Shown: one piece after another, positions 1 to 8,492 of the stretch
How positions within the stretch are numbered: the stretch's first letter is position 1
Layout of the letters: each line of letters opens with the position of its first letter
Origin: CAYZJB01 sp964602985
Lineage (GTDB): Bacteria; CLD3; SB21
DNA: 64,000 bases
NCBI GenBank assembly: GCA_964602985.1
Contig: CAZRTJ010000013.1
Coordinates: 36,179 to 100,178 of the forward strand
Direction of reading: 5' to 3'
The notes under the pieces: model-generated
Told to the model about the DNA's origin: nothing
Databases searched by the model: none
What the model saw: the letters and a program-made list of their open reading frames with translations, nothing else
Made by a program: the position numbers and the translations under genes

Positions 1-69
1 AAATATCCTGGAATCGCGAGCGCGAACATGTGCGGTGGCGTCCGCAACTTTTTCTTCGATCGATTTCAC
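1..69 (-). CDS. N-terminal 23 codons of a gene cut by the window edge; possibly purine nucleoside phosphorylase
   Basis: A GTG codon (69..67) overlaps the TGA of the upstream reductase gene in a GTGA arrangement, and the frame stays open to the window edge. The visible peptide starts VKSIEEKVADATAHVRAR. An amphipathic helix of the type I-x-E-x-V/A-x-x-x-R-x-R is how many PunA-type purine nucleoside phosphorylases begin, before their LGSGLG loop, which would lie outside the window. This identity is an inference from 23 residues only. The coupled overlap argues that it is the next gene of the dnaX-ybaB-recR operon. Confidence 0.4.
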   Translation of the reverse strand, partial: MKSIEEKVADATAHVRARDSRIF

Positions 70-1244
70 GTAAATAACTTAATCACATCCAAAATCAGTT
101 TCGGCTTCGTCTTGAGTGCCGCCTTGAAGATGCGCATCAGACTTCTGTCCGGCATCGGTATCGCCAACACCTGTTTTGCCAAACGATTCAACTGTTCGTC
201 CGTGAACTCAAATATGACGTCCTTGATGCGGTAGAAACGCTCGTAGTCCTTTCCGATCGTACTGTTCCATTCCTTATCGTACTGCGCGAGACGTTTTTCC
301 GTAACGTTGTTTTCCCGAATGGCTTGCGCAGCGATCTTTCCAGCCAACATGCCCGCGTACATGCCTGAAACGATGCCGCCACCGGAAATAGGATTGACCT
401 GATGGGCTGCATCGCCAACCAGCATAAAGCCATGACCGGAAATCTTTTTCAGCGTCAGGGCGCAGGGTACGCCTCCGCACAGCGTAGACAAAATCGGTTT
501 TCCGGCAAATCGTTCATCCACAAAATCCTTCAAATAACTCAAGGCCGAACGCTTGCCGGAAAATTCGCCGGAGATGCCAATTCCGACATTGGCGGTGCGG
601 TTTCCCTTGGGAAACACCCAGATATATCCGCCCGGCACCTTGATGTTGGAAAAGACAAACTCGCACATCTCCTGATCGATGTCGATATCGGCGATGGTAA
701 ATTGAGCGCAGGATTCCATGTCGCGCATCTTCGTAAAGGTATTGATTCCGGCCCATCGCCCGACACGAGATTCGACGCCGTCTGCGCCGATGACGATACC
801 GGCGCGAACCTCCACGTCCATTCCCATCGTTCTGACCCGAACTCCGCGCACGACTCCATCTTCTTTCAATAAGCCGTTGACATACGCTTTCGTTACAACT
901 TCTGAACCCTCGCGTGCCGCGAGATTCGCCAGCTCATAATCGAATACCCGCCGATCCAAACAATACCCGCTGTCACCCCACCTCGCGTCTACGGCGGTTC
1001 CATTCGGAGCAACCAGGCGGAACCCCTTGATCGTCGCGGCTATCCAATGCGGCTCGACCTTTCCGACCACTCGTTCCAGCGCCTTGGCCCCCACTCCCTC
1101 CGCACAACGCACGGGAACGCCAATCTCACGGTCTTTCTCCAACAGAAGCACTTTGGCGCCACCGGCCGAGGCACACTTCGCCGCTGTACTGCCCGCCGGC
1201 CCTGCCCCCACGATGATAATGTCGTAATAGTCGTTGCGTATCAC
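66..1244 (-). CDS. geranylgeranyl reductase family FAD-dependent oxidoreductase
   Basis: This 392-residue flavoprotein probably saturates double bonds of an isoprenoid chain (quinone tail or prenyl lipid). The N-terminus has the Rossmann FAD motif DIIIVGAGPAGS (residues 8-19), followed by a C-A-E-G-V segment typical of the family. Around residue 210 lies GGYIWVFPKG, matching the family's YxWxFP substrate-cavity motif. GDAAHQVNPISGGGI (about residue 275) is the second FAD-binding motif. The start ATG overlaps the recR stop (ATGA), so translation is coupled. A prenyl synthase at 50603-51637 and mqnA at 4020-4835 make reduction of a menaquinone side chain a reasonable guess; the true substrate cannot be read from sequence. 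Confidence 0.85.
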   Translation of the reverse strand: MIRNDYYDIIIVGAGPAGSTAAKCASAGGAKVLLLEKDREIGVPVRCAEGVGAKALERVVGKVEPHWIAATIKGFRLVAPNGTAVDARWGDSGYCLDRRVFDYELANLAAREGSEVVTKAYVNGLLKEDGVVRGVRVRTMGMDVEVRAGIVIGADGVESRVGRWAGINTFTKMRDMESCAQFTIADIDIDQEMCEFVFSNIKVPGGYIWVFPKGNRTANVGIGISGEFSGKRSALSYLKDFVDERFAGKPILSTLCGGVPCALTLKKISGHGFMLVGDAAHQVNPISGGGIVSGMYAGMLAGKIAAQAIRENNVTEKRLAQYDKEWNSTIGKDYERFYRIKDVIFEFTDEQLNRLAKQVLAIPMPDRSLMRIFKAALKTKPKLILDVIKLFT

Positions 1245-1840
1245 TGGAGGCTCATCCTTCCTTCCATCGCACGAGACAGTGTATTCATATCGGCAAATTC
1301 GAGATCGCTGCCTATTGGAATTCCACGGGCGATTCGGGAGACACGAATGGGTCTGCCCTTCAGTTGCTCCGCCAAAAACATCACGGTTGCGTCCCCCTGC
1401 ACGTTGGGATTAATCGCGAGGATGACTTCGCGAATTTCTGCCGAAATCCGCTTTAACAGTCCATCGATGGTGAGATCATTCGGTCCGACCCCGTCGAGCG
1501 GACTGAGGACGCCACCGAGCACATGATACAAACCGCGGTACTGATCTATTCTCTCAATGGCGAGTACGTCGTTGGCCTCCTCGACGACACAGATGATCGA
1601 TCTGTCCCTCTTGGAATTGGAACAAATCGCGCAGGGGTCGGACTCGGTCACATTAAAGCATACGGAACATCGACCGATTTTTTCTTTGAGATCCAGCAAT
1701 GCCTGCGACAGGCGAGCGACGTCATCCTTCGATTGTTTCAACAGGTAAAAAGCCAGTCGCTGTGCCGTCTTACGACCAATCGTCGGGAGCTTGGACAATT
1801 CCCCAATCAACCTCTCCAGCGTTTCAGACGTGTATGTCAT
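1241..1840 (-). CDS. recR: recombination mediator protein RecR
   Basis: RecR (199 residues, the usual length) works with RecO/RecF to load RecA at gapped DNA. Visible parts are an N-terminal helix-hairpin-helix (LSKLPTIGRKTAQRLAFYLL), a four-cysteine zinc finger (CSVC...CAIC, residues 57-71) and a Toprim domain beginning ICVVEEANDVLAIE. The C-terminal segment RVSRIARGIPIGSDLEF is characteristic. The start codon overlaps the ybaB stop as TGATG and the stop overlaps the next start as ATGA. dnaX-ybaB-recR is a widely conserved bacterial order. Confidence 0.97.
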   Translation of the reverse strand: MTYTSETLERLIGELSKLPTIGRKTAQRLAFYLLKQSKDDVARLSQALLDLKEKIGRCSVCFNVTESDPCAICSNSKRDRSIICVVEEANDVLAIERIDQYRGLYHVLGGVLSPLDGVGPNDLTIDGLLKRISAEIREVILAINPNVQGDATVMFLAEQLKGRPIRVSRIARGIPIGSDLEFADMNTLSRAMEGRMSLQ

Positions 1841-2160
1841 CAGAGTTTGAGTTGGGAGAACATGCCTCCCGTCGCTTTGTCCATCTCCTCACCCGCTCGC
1901 GTTTCAGCCGCGTCCAGCGCCCGATTGCCAGCTGCCAGGATCATGTCCTGCAGGATCTTCACATCCCCGGAGTGAAAAGCATCCTCCCGGATATGGAGCT
2001 CTTTGACTCGCAACGAGCCGCTGACGAGGACTCGCACAGCTCCGCCGTCTGCGGTTTGTTCGACAGTGAGGTGACCCGCCTCAGACTGCGGTTCAGCAAT
2101 CCTGGCTTCGATTTTTTGCGCCTCTTTCGAGAGGCTCTTCATGTCCATACCCTTCGGCAT
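1840..2160 (-). CDS. YbaB/EbfC family nucleoid-associated protein
   Basis: A 106-residue DNA-binding protein of the YbaB/EbfC family, which forms dimers that bind and shape DNA. It starts MPKGMDMKSLSKEAQKIEARI, a long amphipathic helix, followed by a beta-strand core (GHLTVEQTADGGAVRVLVSGSLRVKELHI) and a C-terminal helix. I chose the ATG at 2160 over an upstream in-frame codon inside dnaX because GGAG lies about 6 bases before it and it leaves a 2-base gap after the dnaX stop. It sits between dnaX and recR, its conserved place. Confidence 0.93.
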   Translation of the reverse strand: MPKGMDMKSLSKEAQKIEARIAEPQSEAGHLTVEQTADGGAVRVLVSGSLRVKELHIREDAFHSGDVKILQDMILAAGNRALDAAETRAGEEMDKATGGMFSQLKL

Positions 2161-2162
2161 GT

Positions 2163-3836
2163 TCAACTCCTGGTTTCCAATTGGATGAGTTCGCAATCCA
2201 AATCTCGGATCAGATTCAACAGAGGGGCCGCCTGCTCCAGTTTCCGCAAGCGGGCAAAATTCTCCGAAAGATCGGACGTCTCTGACTCCGGCCGTTGTAC
2301 GTCCGCAAGGGGATAACTGTCGAACAAATCTCTTTCCTGCTCTTCGATCCGCCGTTCCGCTCTCAACCGCATTCGTCTGCCAAACACCGATTCCGCCATT
2401 TCCGTCAGGGAGTCCCGCTCTCGTTCAAGAATCTCAACGTGAAAGGGTTCGGCAGACTGGGCGGGAAGAGCGATTGTCAGTGTATCCCCTTCCACTCGCA
2501 CGGGTTTCGCTTCCTGCAGAATAGATCCAATCCGGATCTTGCGTTCGCGCACGAGTTCCACGAAATCCATCCACCGCTGAAAGATCGTTTCAGACCGCTG
2601 TTCCTCCGGAGGGGAATGCGCCGAGGATGTGGAAGCCGCTGTGGATTGCGTGACTACAGGTTCGGGTTCAGATTTTTTTTTTTCAACGGCGGGCGTTACC
2701 GGCGGGGTCTGAGTCAGGGAGTTCAGCAATCGGTCCAATGAAACCGCGTCGTCCATGAATGCCAGCTTTAACAGGGTCAATTCCATCAGTGTCCGCTGTT
2801 TCATACTCCAGCGAATTTTCTGATGACTTTCGGTGAGCAGATTCATCATTCGCAGGAAGTCGGTTTCCGAATACCAACCGGCCTGCGATTCGAGTTTTTC
2901 TTTGTCGTCATCAAAAACATCCGTCAGCAGGGAACCCGCACCCGACCGTTGCACCAAGAGATTTCTAACATGCTCCAGGAGTCCTTGAAGAAATTCCACC
3001 GGATCCCAACCCGCATCCAAGACTCTTTCGAGTTGCCGAAATACCGCACCCGGATTCCTGCTGTGGATGGCGTCAAACATCTCGAAGTAGGCGCTCTGAC
3101 TAATCAAGCCCAACGCCTGACGGGTTTTGTCAATCGATATGGTTTCACCCGAAAAGGACAATACCTGGTCCAAGAGGGTCATGGCATCCCGCATACCGCC
3201 GTCCGCCTGCTGCGCGAGGGCGAATAGCGATTCCCGATCGATCTTCAGCTTCTCCTGATCGCAGATGTACTGCAACCGCGCAATCACCTTCGAGACAGGG
3301 ACGCGCTTGAAATCCAGCCGTTGACACCTCGACAGGATGGTCGGGAGAACCTTATGCGGTTCCGTCGTGGCAAAAATAAAGATCACCTGTGCCGGTGGTT
3401 CCTCCAACGTCTTGAGAAGCGCATTAAAGGCGTCCTTCGTGATCATGTGGAATTCGTCGATGATATACACCTTGTAGCGTCCGCGAACGGGCAGGAAGCG
3501 AATGGTTTCCCGCAGATTGCGGATTTCCTCGATGCCGCGGTTCGACGCACCGTCAATTTCCAGCACATCGAGCGCTCGCCCCGCTGTGATTTCGACACAA
3601 CTGCCACAGGTGTTGCAAGGCGTCGGCGTGGGCCCGCCCGTTTCACAATTAATCGCCTTCGCCAGGATTCTGGCAGACGTCGTCTTGCCAACTCCGCGGG
3701 GTCCGGAAAAGATGTACGCATGCCCGATCCGTTTGGATACGATCGCATTGCGGAGCGTCGTGGTGACGTGCTCTTGTCCCACGACATCTTCAAATACCAT
3801 GGGACGCCATTTACGGGCGATGACTTGATAGGACAT
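2163..3836 (-). CDS. dnaX: DNA polymerase III subunit gamma/tau
   Basis: The clamp-loader ATPase of the replicative polymerase, 557 residues. It begins MSYQVIARKWRPMVFEDVVGQEHV. The P-loop is GPRGVGKTTSARILAKAINC, followed by the four-cysteine zinc module (CNTCGSC and the preceding Cys), Walker B IDEFHM, and the sensor region LEEPPAQVIFIFATTEPHKVLPTILSRCQ. Residues 370-430 form a Pro/Glu/Ser-rich linker and the C-terminal part is tau-like. The minus strand has an A8 run near the middle of the linker (about 2676-2684) that could allow gamma/tau slippage, though I did not establish the shortened product. The SRP RNA gene lies just upstream, a common pairing. Confidence 0.97.
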   Translation of the reverse strand: MSYQVIARKWRPMVFEDVVGQEHVTTTLRNAIVSKRIGHAYIFSGPRGVGKTTSARILAKAINCETGGPTPTPCNTCGSCVEITAGRALDVLEIDGASNRGIEEIRNLRETIRFLPVRGRYKVYIIDEFHMITKDAFNALLKTLEEPPAQVIFIFATTEPHKVLPTILSRCQRLDFKRVPVSKVIARLQYICDQEKLKIDRESLFALAQQADGGMRDAMTLLDQVLSFSGETISIDKTRQALGLISQSAYFEMFDAIHSRNPGAVFRQLERVLDAGWDPVEFLQGLLEHVRNLLVQRSGAGSLLTDVFDDDKEKLESQAGWYSETDFLRMMNLLTESHQKIRWSMKQRTLMELTLLKLAFMDDAVSLDRLLNSLTQTPPVTPAVEKKKSEPEPVVTQSTAASTSSAHSPPEEQRSETIFQRWMDFVELVRERKIRIGSILQEAKPVRVEGDTLTIALPAQSAEPFHVEILERERDSLTEMAESVFGRRMRLRAERRIEEQERDLFDSYPLADVQRPESETSDLSENFARLRKLEQAAPLLNLIRDLDCELIQLETRS

Positions 3837-3875
3837 GGGTCAGTACGACGTACTTTCGGTGATACTATAAATAAA

Positions 3876-3972
3876 GCCCAAGCTGATTACGGCACATCCA
3901 GGGTAACACCTACCGTTGCTTCCTTCCGGACCTGGCGGGTTTCAGTGGCCTTGAATTGCGTAAGGCTCGGGC
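3876..3972 (-). ncRNA. ffs: bacterial small signal recognition particle RNA (4.5S type)
   Basis: The minus strand carries the near-invariant SRP domain IV: CCAGGTCCGGAAGGAAGCA with its GGAA tetraloop and the asymmetric AGCA internal loop. The ends pair as a terminal helix, GCCCGAGC with GCTTGGGC (one G-U) and TTACG with CGTAA, which fixes a 97-base RNA. It has the short type without an Alu domain. It scaffolds Ffh for co-translational membrane targeting. The closing helix is followed by TTTATTT, which could act as a weak terminator before dnaX. Confidence 0.95.
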
Positions 3973-3994
3973 ATAAAATCTTTTCAGGCCGCGT

Positions 3995-4023
3995 AAAGTA
4001 GGCATTGAGGCCGCCAATGTCAA
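3995..4023 (-). promoter_or_regulatory. sigma70-type promoter of the SRP RNA/dnaX unit
   Basis: The minus strand reads TTGACA (4023..4018), a 17-base spacer, then TACTTT (4000..3995), followed by a GC-rich ACGCGGC discriminator. Start of transcription would fall about 16 bases before the mature SRP RNA 5' end. The -35 box overlaps the last codons of mqnA. The -10 plus the first discriminator bases (TACTTTACGC) are identical to those of the tRNA-Ser promoter. Confidence 0.75.
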
Positions 4024-4835
4024 GAAAAGGTCGCGTCCCCAACCACATACAGATCGGGAATTTCATGAATCATCCCGTAGTAGAAGCAATACGAATAGAA
4101 TTCCGTGAGCGATTCCTTTTCCAACGATCCCAGATCGTATCGAATATTGTCTGTCAGGTACGATGCATAGAACTCCGGCGAGCGGGTCGATCCCGTTTCT
4201 TGAGCAAAGTCTGCCGCAATCTGGCCAATGTGTTCGATGCCAGACTTCTTGGCATCCTGAAACGAGCGAATCTGCTCGTTTCCGAGCACCCCCTTGCGGG
4301 CCGCCCAAAAGGCATAGACAAACGGAAGTCCATCCGTCAGGTCCATCCACTCTTCTCCCAAGTCCAGGCATTGATCGACGTCCAGTTCCAACGCAGTATC
4401 TCCAATGATCAGCGCGGCGTCGGCTTCCTGCAGCATCGAACCAAGGTTGGCGCTCATGCTGACGATCTCCGGTCGGACATTATACTTCTCCCCCAAAATG
4501 ATCTGCAGAAGCGCCACAGAGGTTCGGCTACGAGCATCCACCGCGACGCGACGAATCTCGTGCAATCCTTTGTGAAAATACAGCTCGACGCTCTTTACGG
4601 TACCGGATGAGGAAATCGAAATGTCGGGGACAATCTCCAGATGGGTTTGCTCGCGAATCCGGGAGTATTCGATCACCGGGATGAGTGCCACGTCTGCTTC
4701 CCCGGATGTCAGTCGGGCCGCGCAGTCTGCCGGCGGGGATAAATGAATGGCCAGTCCGTCGGACTGGCCAAGATTGTAGATCAGAGGTCGTGCATTCAGA
4801 AAAGAAACGGCACTGACCATCAAAGGTTGTTTCAT
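4020..4835 (-). CDS. mqnA: chorismate dehydratase of the futalosine menaquinone pathway
   Basis: MqnA (271 residues) converts chorismate to 3-[(1-carboxyvinyl)oxy]benzoate, the first committed step of futalosine-type menaquinone synthesis. The N-terminus VSAVSFLNARPLIYNL carries the family signature S-x-L-N-x-x-P-L. The segments SGEADVALIPVIEYSR, VKSVELYF, SRTSVALLQIIL and DAALIIGDTAL follow the periplasmic-binding-protein-like two-lobe fold of MqnA. The ATG overlaps the stop of the DUF2007 gene as ATGA. MqnB-D are not in this window. No classical men genes are seen either, so menaquinone by this route is the likely respiratory quinone. Confidence 0.93.
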   Translation of the reverse strand: MKQPLMVSAVSFLNARPLIYNLGQSDGLAIHLSPPADCAARLTSGEADVALIPVIEYSRIREQTHLEIVPDISISSSGTVKSVELYFHKGLHEIRRVAVDARSRTSVALLQIILGEKYNVRPEIVSMSANLGSMLQEADAALIIGDTALELDVDQCLDLGEEWMDLTDGLPFVYAFWAARKGVLGNEQIRSFQDAKKSGIEHIGQIAADFAQETGSTRSPEFYASYLTDNIRYDLGSLEKESLTEFYSYCFYYGMIHEIPDLYVVGDATFS

Positions 4836-5119
4836 GTTGGGGTTTCGGTCGAATCTCCGTCGGTGTCTGCGTCTTCGGACAACTCACGTTCCGGAAGCTG
4901 AAGGTCTTTCAGAACTTCCAGCGCTTCCGCCTCTCTTTCCTTCGGGACTAAGACTTTGATTTCAGACAAATCCCCGACCCATACCACATTCATGTGGTCC
5001 TTTTGCGAGAAGACCGTCGCCTCGAAGCCGGCCTGCTCCAGAAAATCCCGGATCATATCCGCTTGATGTTCGTACGCGACTACGCGGACAACGGCCCAGC
5101 CTTCGATGAGTTCGGCCAC
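4832..5119 (-). CDS. DUF2007-type putative signal-transducing protein
   Basis: A 95-residue protein with a ferredoxin-like alpha-beta fold pattern: VVRVVAYEHQADMIRDFLEQAGFEATVF, then VWVGDLSEIKVLVPKEREAEALEVLKDL. This matches the DUF2007 pattern, where the middle Leu/Val strand (IKVLVP) and the final helix are conserved. The last 18 residues are acidic and probably disordered. It starts at the base after the upstream TPR gene's stop and overlaps mqnA. The biochemical function of this family is unknown to me. Confidence 0.75.
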   Translation of the reverse strand: MAELIEGWAVVRVVAYEHQADMIRDFLEQAGFEATVFSQKDHMNVVWVGDLSEIKVLVPKEREAEALEVLKDLQLPERELSEDADTDGDSTETPT

Positions 5120-5968
5120 CTATTTGGCCCCCAGTTGTTTGACCCAGTATTCGGCGGATTCACGATAGCGTCGACTGGTCATCGAGTTGTTGTAATATTT
5201 CAACGCCTCGGAGGAATTGCCTGATTTGCGATAGGCGTCAGCTAATTCAAAGTTCAGCCCGGCCGTAGTCTCCGCGTCTTTCGATGCGGCCAGTCCCTTC
5301 TGGGCGCTGGAGATCGCGGTCGATGCATCCGCATTCACGTTATAGGCATTCGCCAACTCCAGATACGCCTTGGCCATTCCAGGATCCGCTTGGACGGCCT
5401 TTTGAAGAATGCCGATGGCCTCTCCCAAACGACCCAAACCGTCCTTAACCACTTTGCCTTTCAGATACAGCATGTCCGCGTCATTGGGACTCTCTTTGAG
5501 ATACAAGTCCATTGTCTCAATGGCTTTCTTGTAGTCCTTCGTATCCACATACAGATTGGCCTTGTAACTCACGGCGGAAGTCTTGATTTCGGCGTTTCCG
5601 CCAGCCACCTCGACGGCCTTGTCATAATTCTTCAGCGCGCTCGCGAAATCACCCAACCGCCTGTAGGCCAGACCGAGGTTGATATAGGCCTTGGCGTAAT
5701 TGGGATCCAATTTAATCGCTTCCTGGAACTCACGCACGGCTGCGGCGTAATCTCCCTGTTTGTAGTAATCGCCGCCGTTCTTGAAGTGTGCCTTGGAGGC
5801 TTTTTGACTGCCCAGCGAATTGATCTTCTCCTGATTCTGCCGTTCAATCTCCTCTTTCTGCTTTTTCCATGCCTCCAGTTTACGCTGATACTCTTCGTCT
5901 TCATTCTGCGCAAACGCACTCGATCCACCGAGGACGAAAAAGACGATTACGAAAAGAGGGTACTTCAT
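5120..5968 (-). CDS. exported TPR-repeat protein
   Basis: The 282-residue protein begins with a signal peptide (MKYPLFVIVFFVLGGSSAFA, cleavage after residue 20). A charged coiled-coil stretch (EEYQRKLEAWKKQKEEIERQNQEK) follows, then about five tetratricopeptide repeats, clearest at DYYKQGDYAAAVREFQEAIK, PNYAKAYINLGLAYRRLGD and EALKYYNN. I chose the ATG at 5968 because GGAGG precedes it by 7 bases; the longer frame runs back through the tRNA-Leu gene and its N-terminus is tRNA sequence. Role: a periplasmic or envelope assembly scaffold, partner unknown. Confidence 0.85.
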   Translation of the reverse strand: MKYPLFVIVFFVLGGSSAFAQNEDEEYQRKLEAWKKQKEEIERQNQEKINSLGSQKASKAHFKNGGDYYKQGDYAAAVREFQEAIKLDPNYAKAYINLGLAYRRLGDFASALKNYDKAVEVAGGNAEIKTSAVSYKANLYVDTKDYKKAIETMDLYLKESPNDADMLYLKGKVVKDGLGRLGEAIGILQKAVQADPGMAKAYLELANAYNVNADASTAISSAQKGLAASKDAETTAGLNFELADAYRKSGNSSEALKYYNNSMTSRRYRESAEYWVKQLGAK

Positions 5969-6049
5969 GCCAACACCTCCGTTGTGAAATATTTTTTCTA
6001 AACTACATCTTCCAACTGAGCCGACAGGTAAACTACACGGACAGGTCAA

Positions 6050-6133
6050 TGGTGCCGAAGGCGGGATTTGAACCCGCACGCCAAAGGCGCCACCCCCTCA
6101 AGATGGTGCGTCTGCCAATTTCGCCACTTCGGC
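6050..6133 (-). tRNA. tRNA-Leu (anticodon GAG)
   Basis: The minus strand folds as a class II tRNA: acceptor GCCGAAG/CTTCGGC, D-arm with AATTGGCAGA, anticodon stem CCATC/GGTGG holding loop TTGAGGG (anticodon GAG), a long variable arm (GCGCCTTTGGCGT), T-loop GGGTTCAAATCCC and discriminator A. The CCA end is encoded, unlike the tRNA-Ser in this window. It reads CUC/CUU leucine codons. Confidence 0.96.
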
Positions 6134-6147
6134 AGTGAATCTGCGCA

Positions 6148-6177
6148 AAGATATTCAAACCCGCGCAAAAGAATCAA
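6148..6177 (-). promoter_or_regulatory. possible promoter of tRNA-Leu
   Basis: The minus strand has TTGATT (6177..6172), an 18-base spacer and TATCTT (6153..6148), just after the secG stop. Transcription would begin about 8 bases before the mature tRNA 5' end. The spacer is one base longer than in the window's other promoters, so the call is tentative; read-through from secG is the alternative. Confidence 0.45.
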
Positions 6178-6184
6178 TGAGAAT

Positions 6185-6490
6185 CTACTGTCCGGGCAAG
6201 GCCGGCGTTTCGCCATTCTCGTTCAATTGTCGTTCAATGATGCCCTGCTCGGACGAATCACCGGACAAATACGTAATATTCAATCCCACGCTGAGCAAGG
6301 CAAAAAGAACAGCCAACACCACCGTCGCTTTGGTCAGCGTATCCGCCGCCTGGCGTCCACTGATAAACGTCCCGCCGCCGCCAAATGTCCCAGCCAGACC
6401 GCCGCCCTTGCTCGCCTGCATCAGGATCGACACCACGAGCAGAATGCACACCAAGATGTGCAAAACCAACAGAATCGTAAACAACATCAC
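6185..6490 (-). CDS. secG: preprotein translocase subunit SecG
   Basis: SecG (101 residues) is the small accessory subunit of the SecYEG channel. Two membrane segments are visible, LLVLHILVCILLVVSILMQ and ATVVLAVLFALLSVGLNITYL. They flank the diagnostic Gly-rich loop GGGLAGTFGGGGTFISGR. The C-terminal tail is short and charged. It is the fourth gene of gap-pgk-tpi-secG, an order seen in many bacteria. GGAGAG precedes the ATG. Confidence 0.95.
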   Translation of the reverse strand: MMLFTILLVLHILVCILLVVSILMQASKGGGLAGTFGGGGTFISGRQAADTLTKATVVLAVLFALLSVGLNITYLSGDSSEQGIIERQLNENGETPALPGQ

Positions 6491-6529
6491 ACTCTCCTTA
6501 TGATAATCTTCTTATTCTATCTTCATATT

Positions 6530-7300
6530 CTATGAATGCGCGTCCGCCGCTCTGACAATAGCCGCAAATCCATCGGGATCCAGACTCGCACCACCCACCA
6601 ACGCTCCGTCGATCTCCTCGCAAGACAAGAGGCTCGCGGCATTTTCCGCCTTCACACTGCCTCCGTATTGTATGACAATTTTTTCCGCAACGTCCGATCC
6701 AAATAGCTCGGTCAGTTGCCGTCGGATAAAGCGATGCACTTCATCGGCCTCAGCCACCGTCGCATTCTTACCCGTGCCGATCGCCCATACGGGTTCATAC
6801 GCTAGCGTGACCAAACTGGCCTGCTGCGTGGTGAGGCCAGACAAACCTACCTGGACCTGCTTGTCAATCACCTCAAATGTCACGTTCGCGTTCCGCTGAT
6901 CCAGGGTTTCGCCGACGCAAACGATCGGAAGCAACTCGTGGGTCAACGACAACTTGATCTTGGCATTGACCGTCTCGTCGCTTTCGCCAAAAAACTGCCG
7001 CCTTTCCGAGTGGCCGATGATCACATATCGGCATCCGGCATCCCGAATCATCGGCGCGGATACTTCTCCAGTCAGCGCTCCGCTGGCCAGATGCGACACA
7101 TTCTGCGCTCCGACGAGTATATTCGAATCCTTCAGCGATTCGACCACACCGTGAAGATCGACAAATGGCGGACACACGCCGATCTTTGTCTTGCGAATAT
7201 CCGAAACCTTCACTTTGAGGGACCGGGCCAAATGGACGGCCTCCGACGGGGTCTTGTTCATTTTCCAGTTTCCGACGATAAACTTCTTGCGCTTAGGCAT
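6530..7300 (-). CDS. tpiA: triosephosphate isomerase
   Basis: TIM (256 residues) interconverts dihydroxyacetone phosphate and glyceraldehyde 3-phosphate. All catalytic parts are present: the N-terminal VGNWKMNKT lysine, GHSERRQFFGE with the catalytic His, YEPVWAIGTG with the catalytic Glu and loop 6, and the phosphate-binding YGGSVK and GALVGGASL. It overlaps the end of pgk by 8 bases, so the two are translationally coupled. Confidence 0.98.
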   Translation of the reverse strand: MPKRKKFIVGNWKMNKTPSEAVHLARSLKVKVSDIRKTKIGVCPPFVDLHGVVESLKDSNILVGAQNVSHLASGALTGEVSAPMIRDAGCRYVIIGHSERRQFFGESDETVNAKIKLSLTHELLPIVCVGETLDQRNANVTFEVIDKQVQVGLSGLTTQQASLVTLAYEPVWAIGTGKNATVAEADEVHRFIRRQLTELFGSDVAEKIVIQYGGSVKAENAASLLSCEEIDGALVGGASLDPDGFAAIVRAADAHS

Positions 7301-8489
7301 TCGTCAACGCCTCCACGCCGGGCAACTGCTTCCCTTCCAGGAACTCCAAAGAAGCCCCACCACCTGTCGAAACGTGTGAGACCTGCTCGGCCAGACCAAA
7401 TTCGGACATCGCCGCGGCCGAATCGCCACCCCCGACGATCGTGGTCGTACCCTTCTTCGTCGCCTCGACCAGCGCCTGAGCGACGGAACGCGTCCCGTGC
7501 GCAAAGTTCGACATTTCGAATACCCCCATCGGACCATTCCACACCACAGTCTTTGCGTTCAGAATATGACTGCGAAACAATTCGACTGTCTTCGGCCCAA
7601 TGTCCATGCCCAGTTGATCGGCGGGAATTTCGTTCAACGCAACGGCTCGATGCGGCGCATCGTTCTTGAATTCCGTGGCCACGATCGCGTCGACGGGAAA
7701 AACAATCTTCGCTCGGCTGGTCTTCGACCTCTCCATCAACGACGAGGCCATCTCGACGCGTTCTTTTTCAAAAAGAGATTTGCCAATCTCATGGCCCATG
7801 ACGCGGGCAAACGTGAACACCATGCCGCCGCCGATGAGAATCGTGTCCACTTTCTCCAGAAGGTTTTCGATGACGTCGATCTTCCCGGAGATCTTCGCCC
7901 CGCCGATAATCGCGACAAACGGTCGCAGCGGCTGAGTCATGACAGAACCCAAATACTGAATTTCTTTCTCCATCAGCAGGCCGGCGGCGTTTTGACGAAA
8001 GAACTTGGTCACGCCCTCTGTGGAGGCATGCGCACGGTGAGCGGAACCGAACGCGTCGTTGACGTACAGGTCAGCGAGGGACGCCAGTTCTTTTGCAAAA
8101 CCGGGTTCGTTCTCTTCCTCGGCGTGGTAAAATCGAACGTTCTCCAGCATCAGAAGATCTCCGTCCTTCATGTTCTGCACCAGTTGCTGGACTTCCGGTC
8201 CGACACAGTCCGGAGCCATGGTCACATATTTGCCGAGCAATTGTGAGAGACGTTCCGCCGCTGGACGGAGGCTCATGGACGGATTCTTTTTGCCCTTGGG
8301 CCGCCCCAGATGGCTCACGATGATGAGGCGCCCACCCGAAGCGATGATCTTCTGAATCGTCGGCAGGGTCTCCCGAATCCTCGTGTCGTCTGTGACGTTC
8401 AGTTTGTCATCCAGTGGCACATTAAAATCGACGCGCAACAACACCTTGCGGCCTGCGCACGTCAATTGATCCATCGTCAGCTTTCGCAC
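7293..8489 (-). CDS. pgk: phosphoglycerate kinase
   Basis: PGK (398 residues, standard length) makes ATP from 1,3-bisphosphoglycerate. The N-terminal signature LLRVDFNVPLDD, the substrate-binding HLGRPKG, ENVRFYHAEEEN, the domain-linker region IIGGAKISGKIDVIENLL and the nucleotide-binding VVGGGDSAAA are all intact, and WNGPMGVFE precedes the last lobe. It starts 3 bases after gap and overlaps tpiA. Confidence 0.98.
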   Translation of the reverse strand: MRKLTMDQLTCAGRKVLLRVDFNVPLDDKLNVTDDTRIRETLPTIQKIIASGGRLIIVSHLGRPKGKKNPSMSLRPAAERLSQLLGKYVTMAPDCVGPEVQQLVQNMKDGDLLMLENVRFYHAEEENEPGFAKELASLADLYVNDAFGSAHRAHASTEGVTKFFRQNAAGLLMEKEIQYLGSVMTQPLRPFVAIIGGAKISGKIDVIENLLEKVDTILIGGGMVFTFARVMGHEIGKSLFEKERVEMASSLMERSKTSRAKIVFPVDAIVATEFKNDAPHRAVALNEIPADQLGMDIGPKTVELFRSHILNAKTVVWNGPMGVFEMSNFAHGTRSVAQALVEATKKGTTTIVGGGDSAAAMSEFGLAEQVSHVSTGGGASLEFLEGKQLPGVEALTNA

Positions 8490-8492
8490 GCG

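Noticed and set aside
5969..6079. N-terminal extension of the TPR protein
   Set aside because: The extension is translated tRNA-Leu sequence; a signal peptide and GGAGG support the start at 5968.
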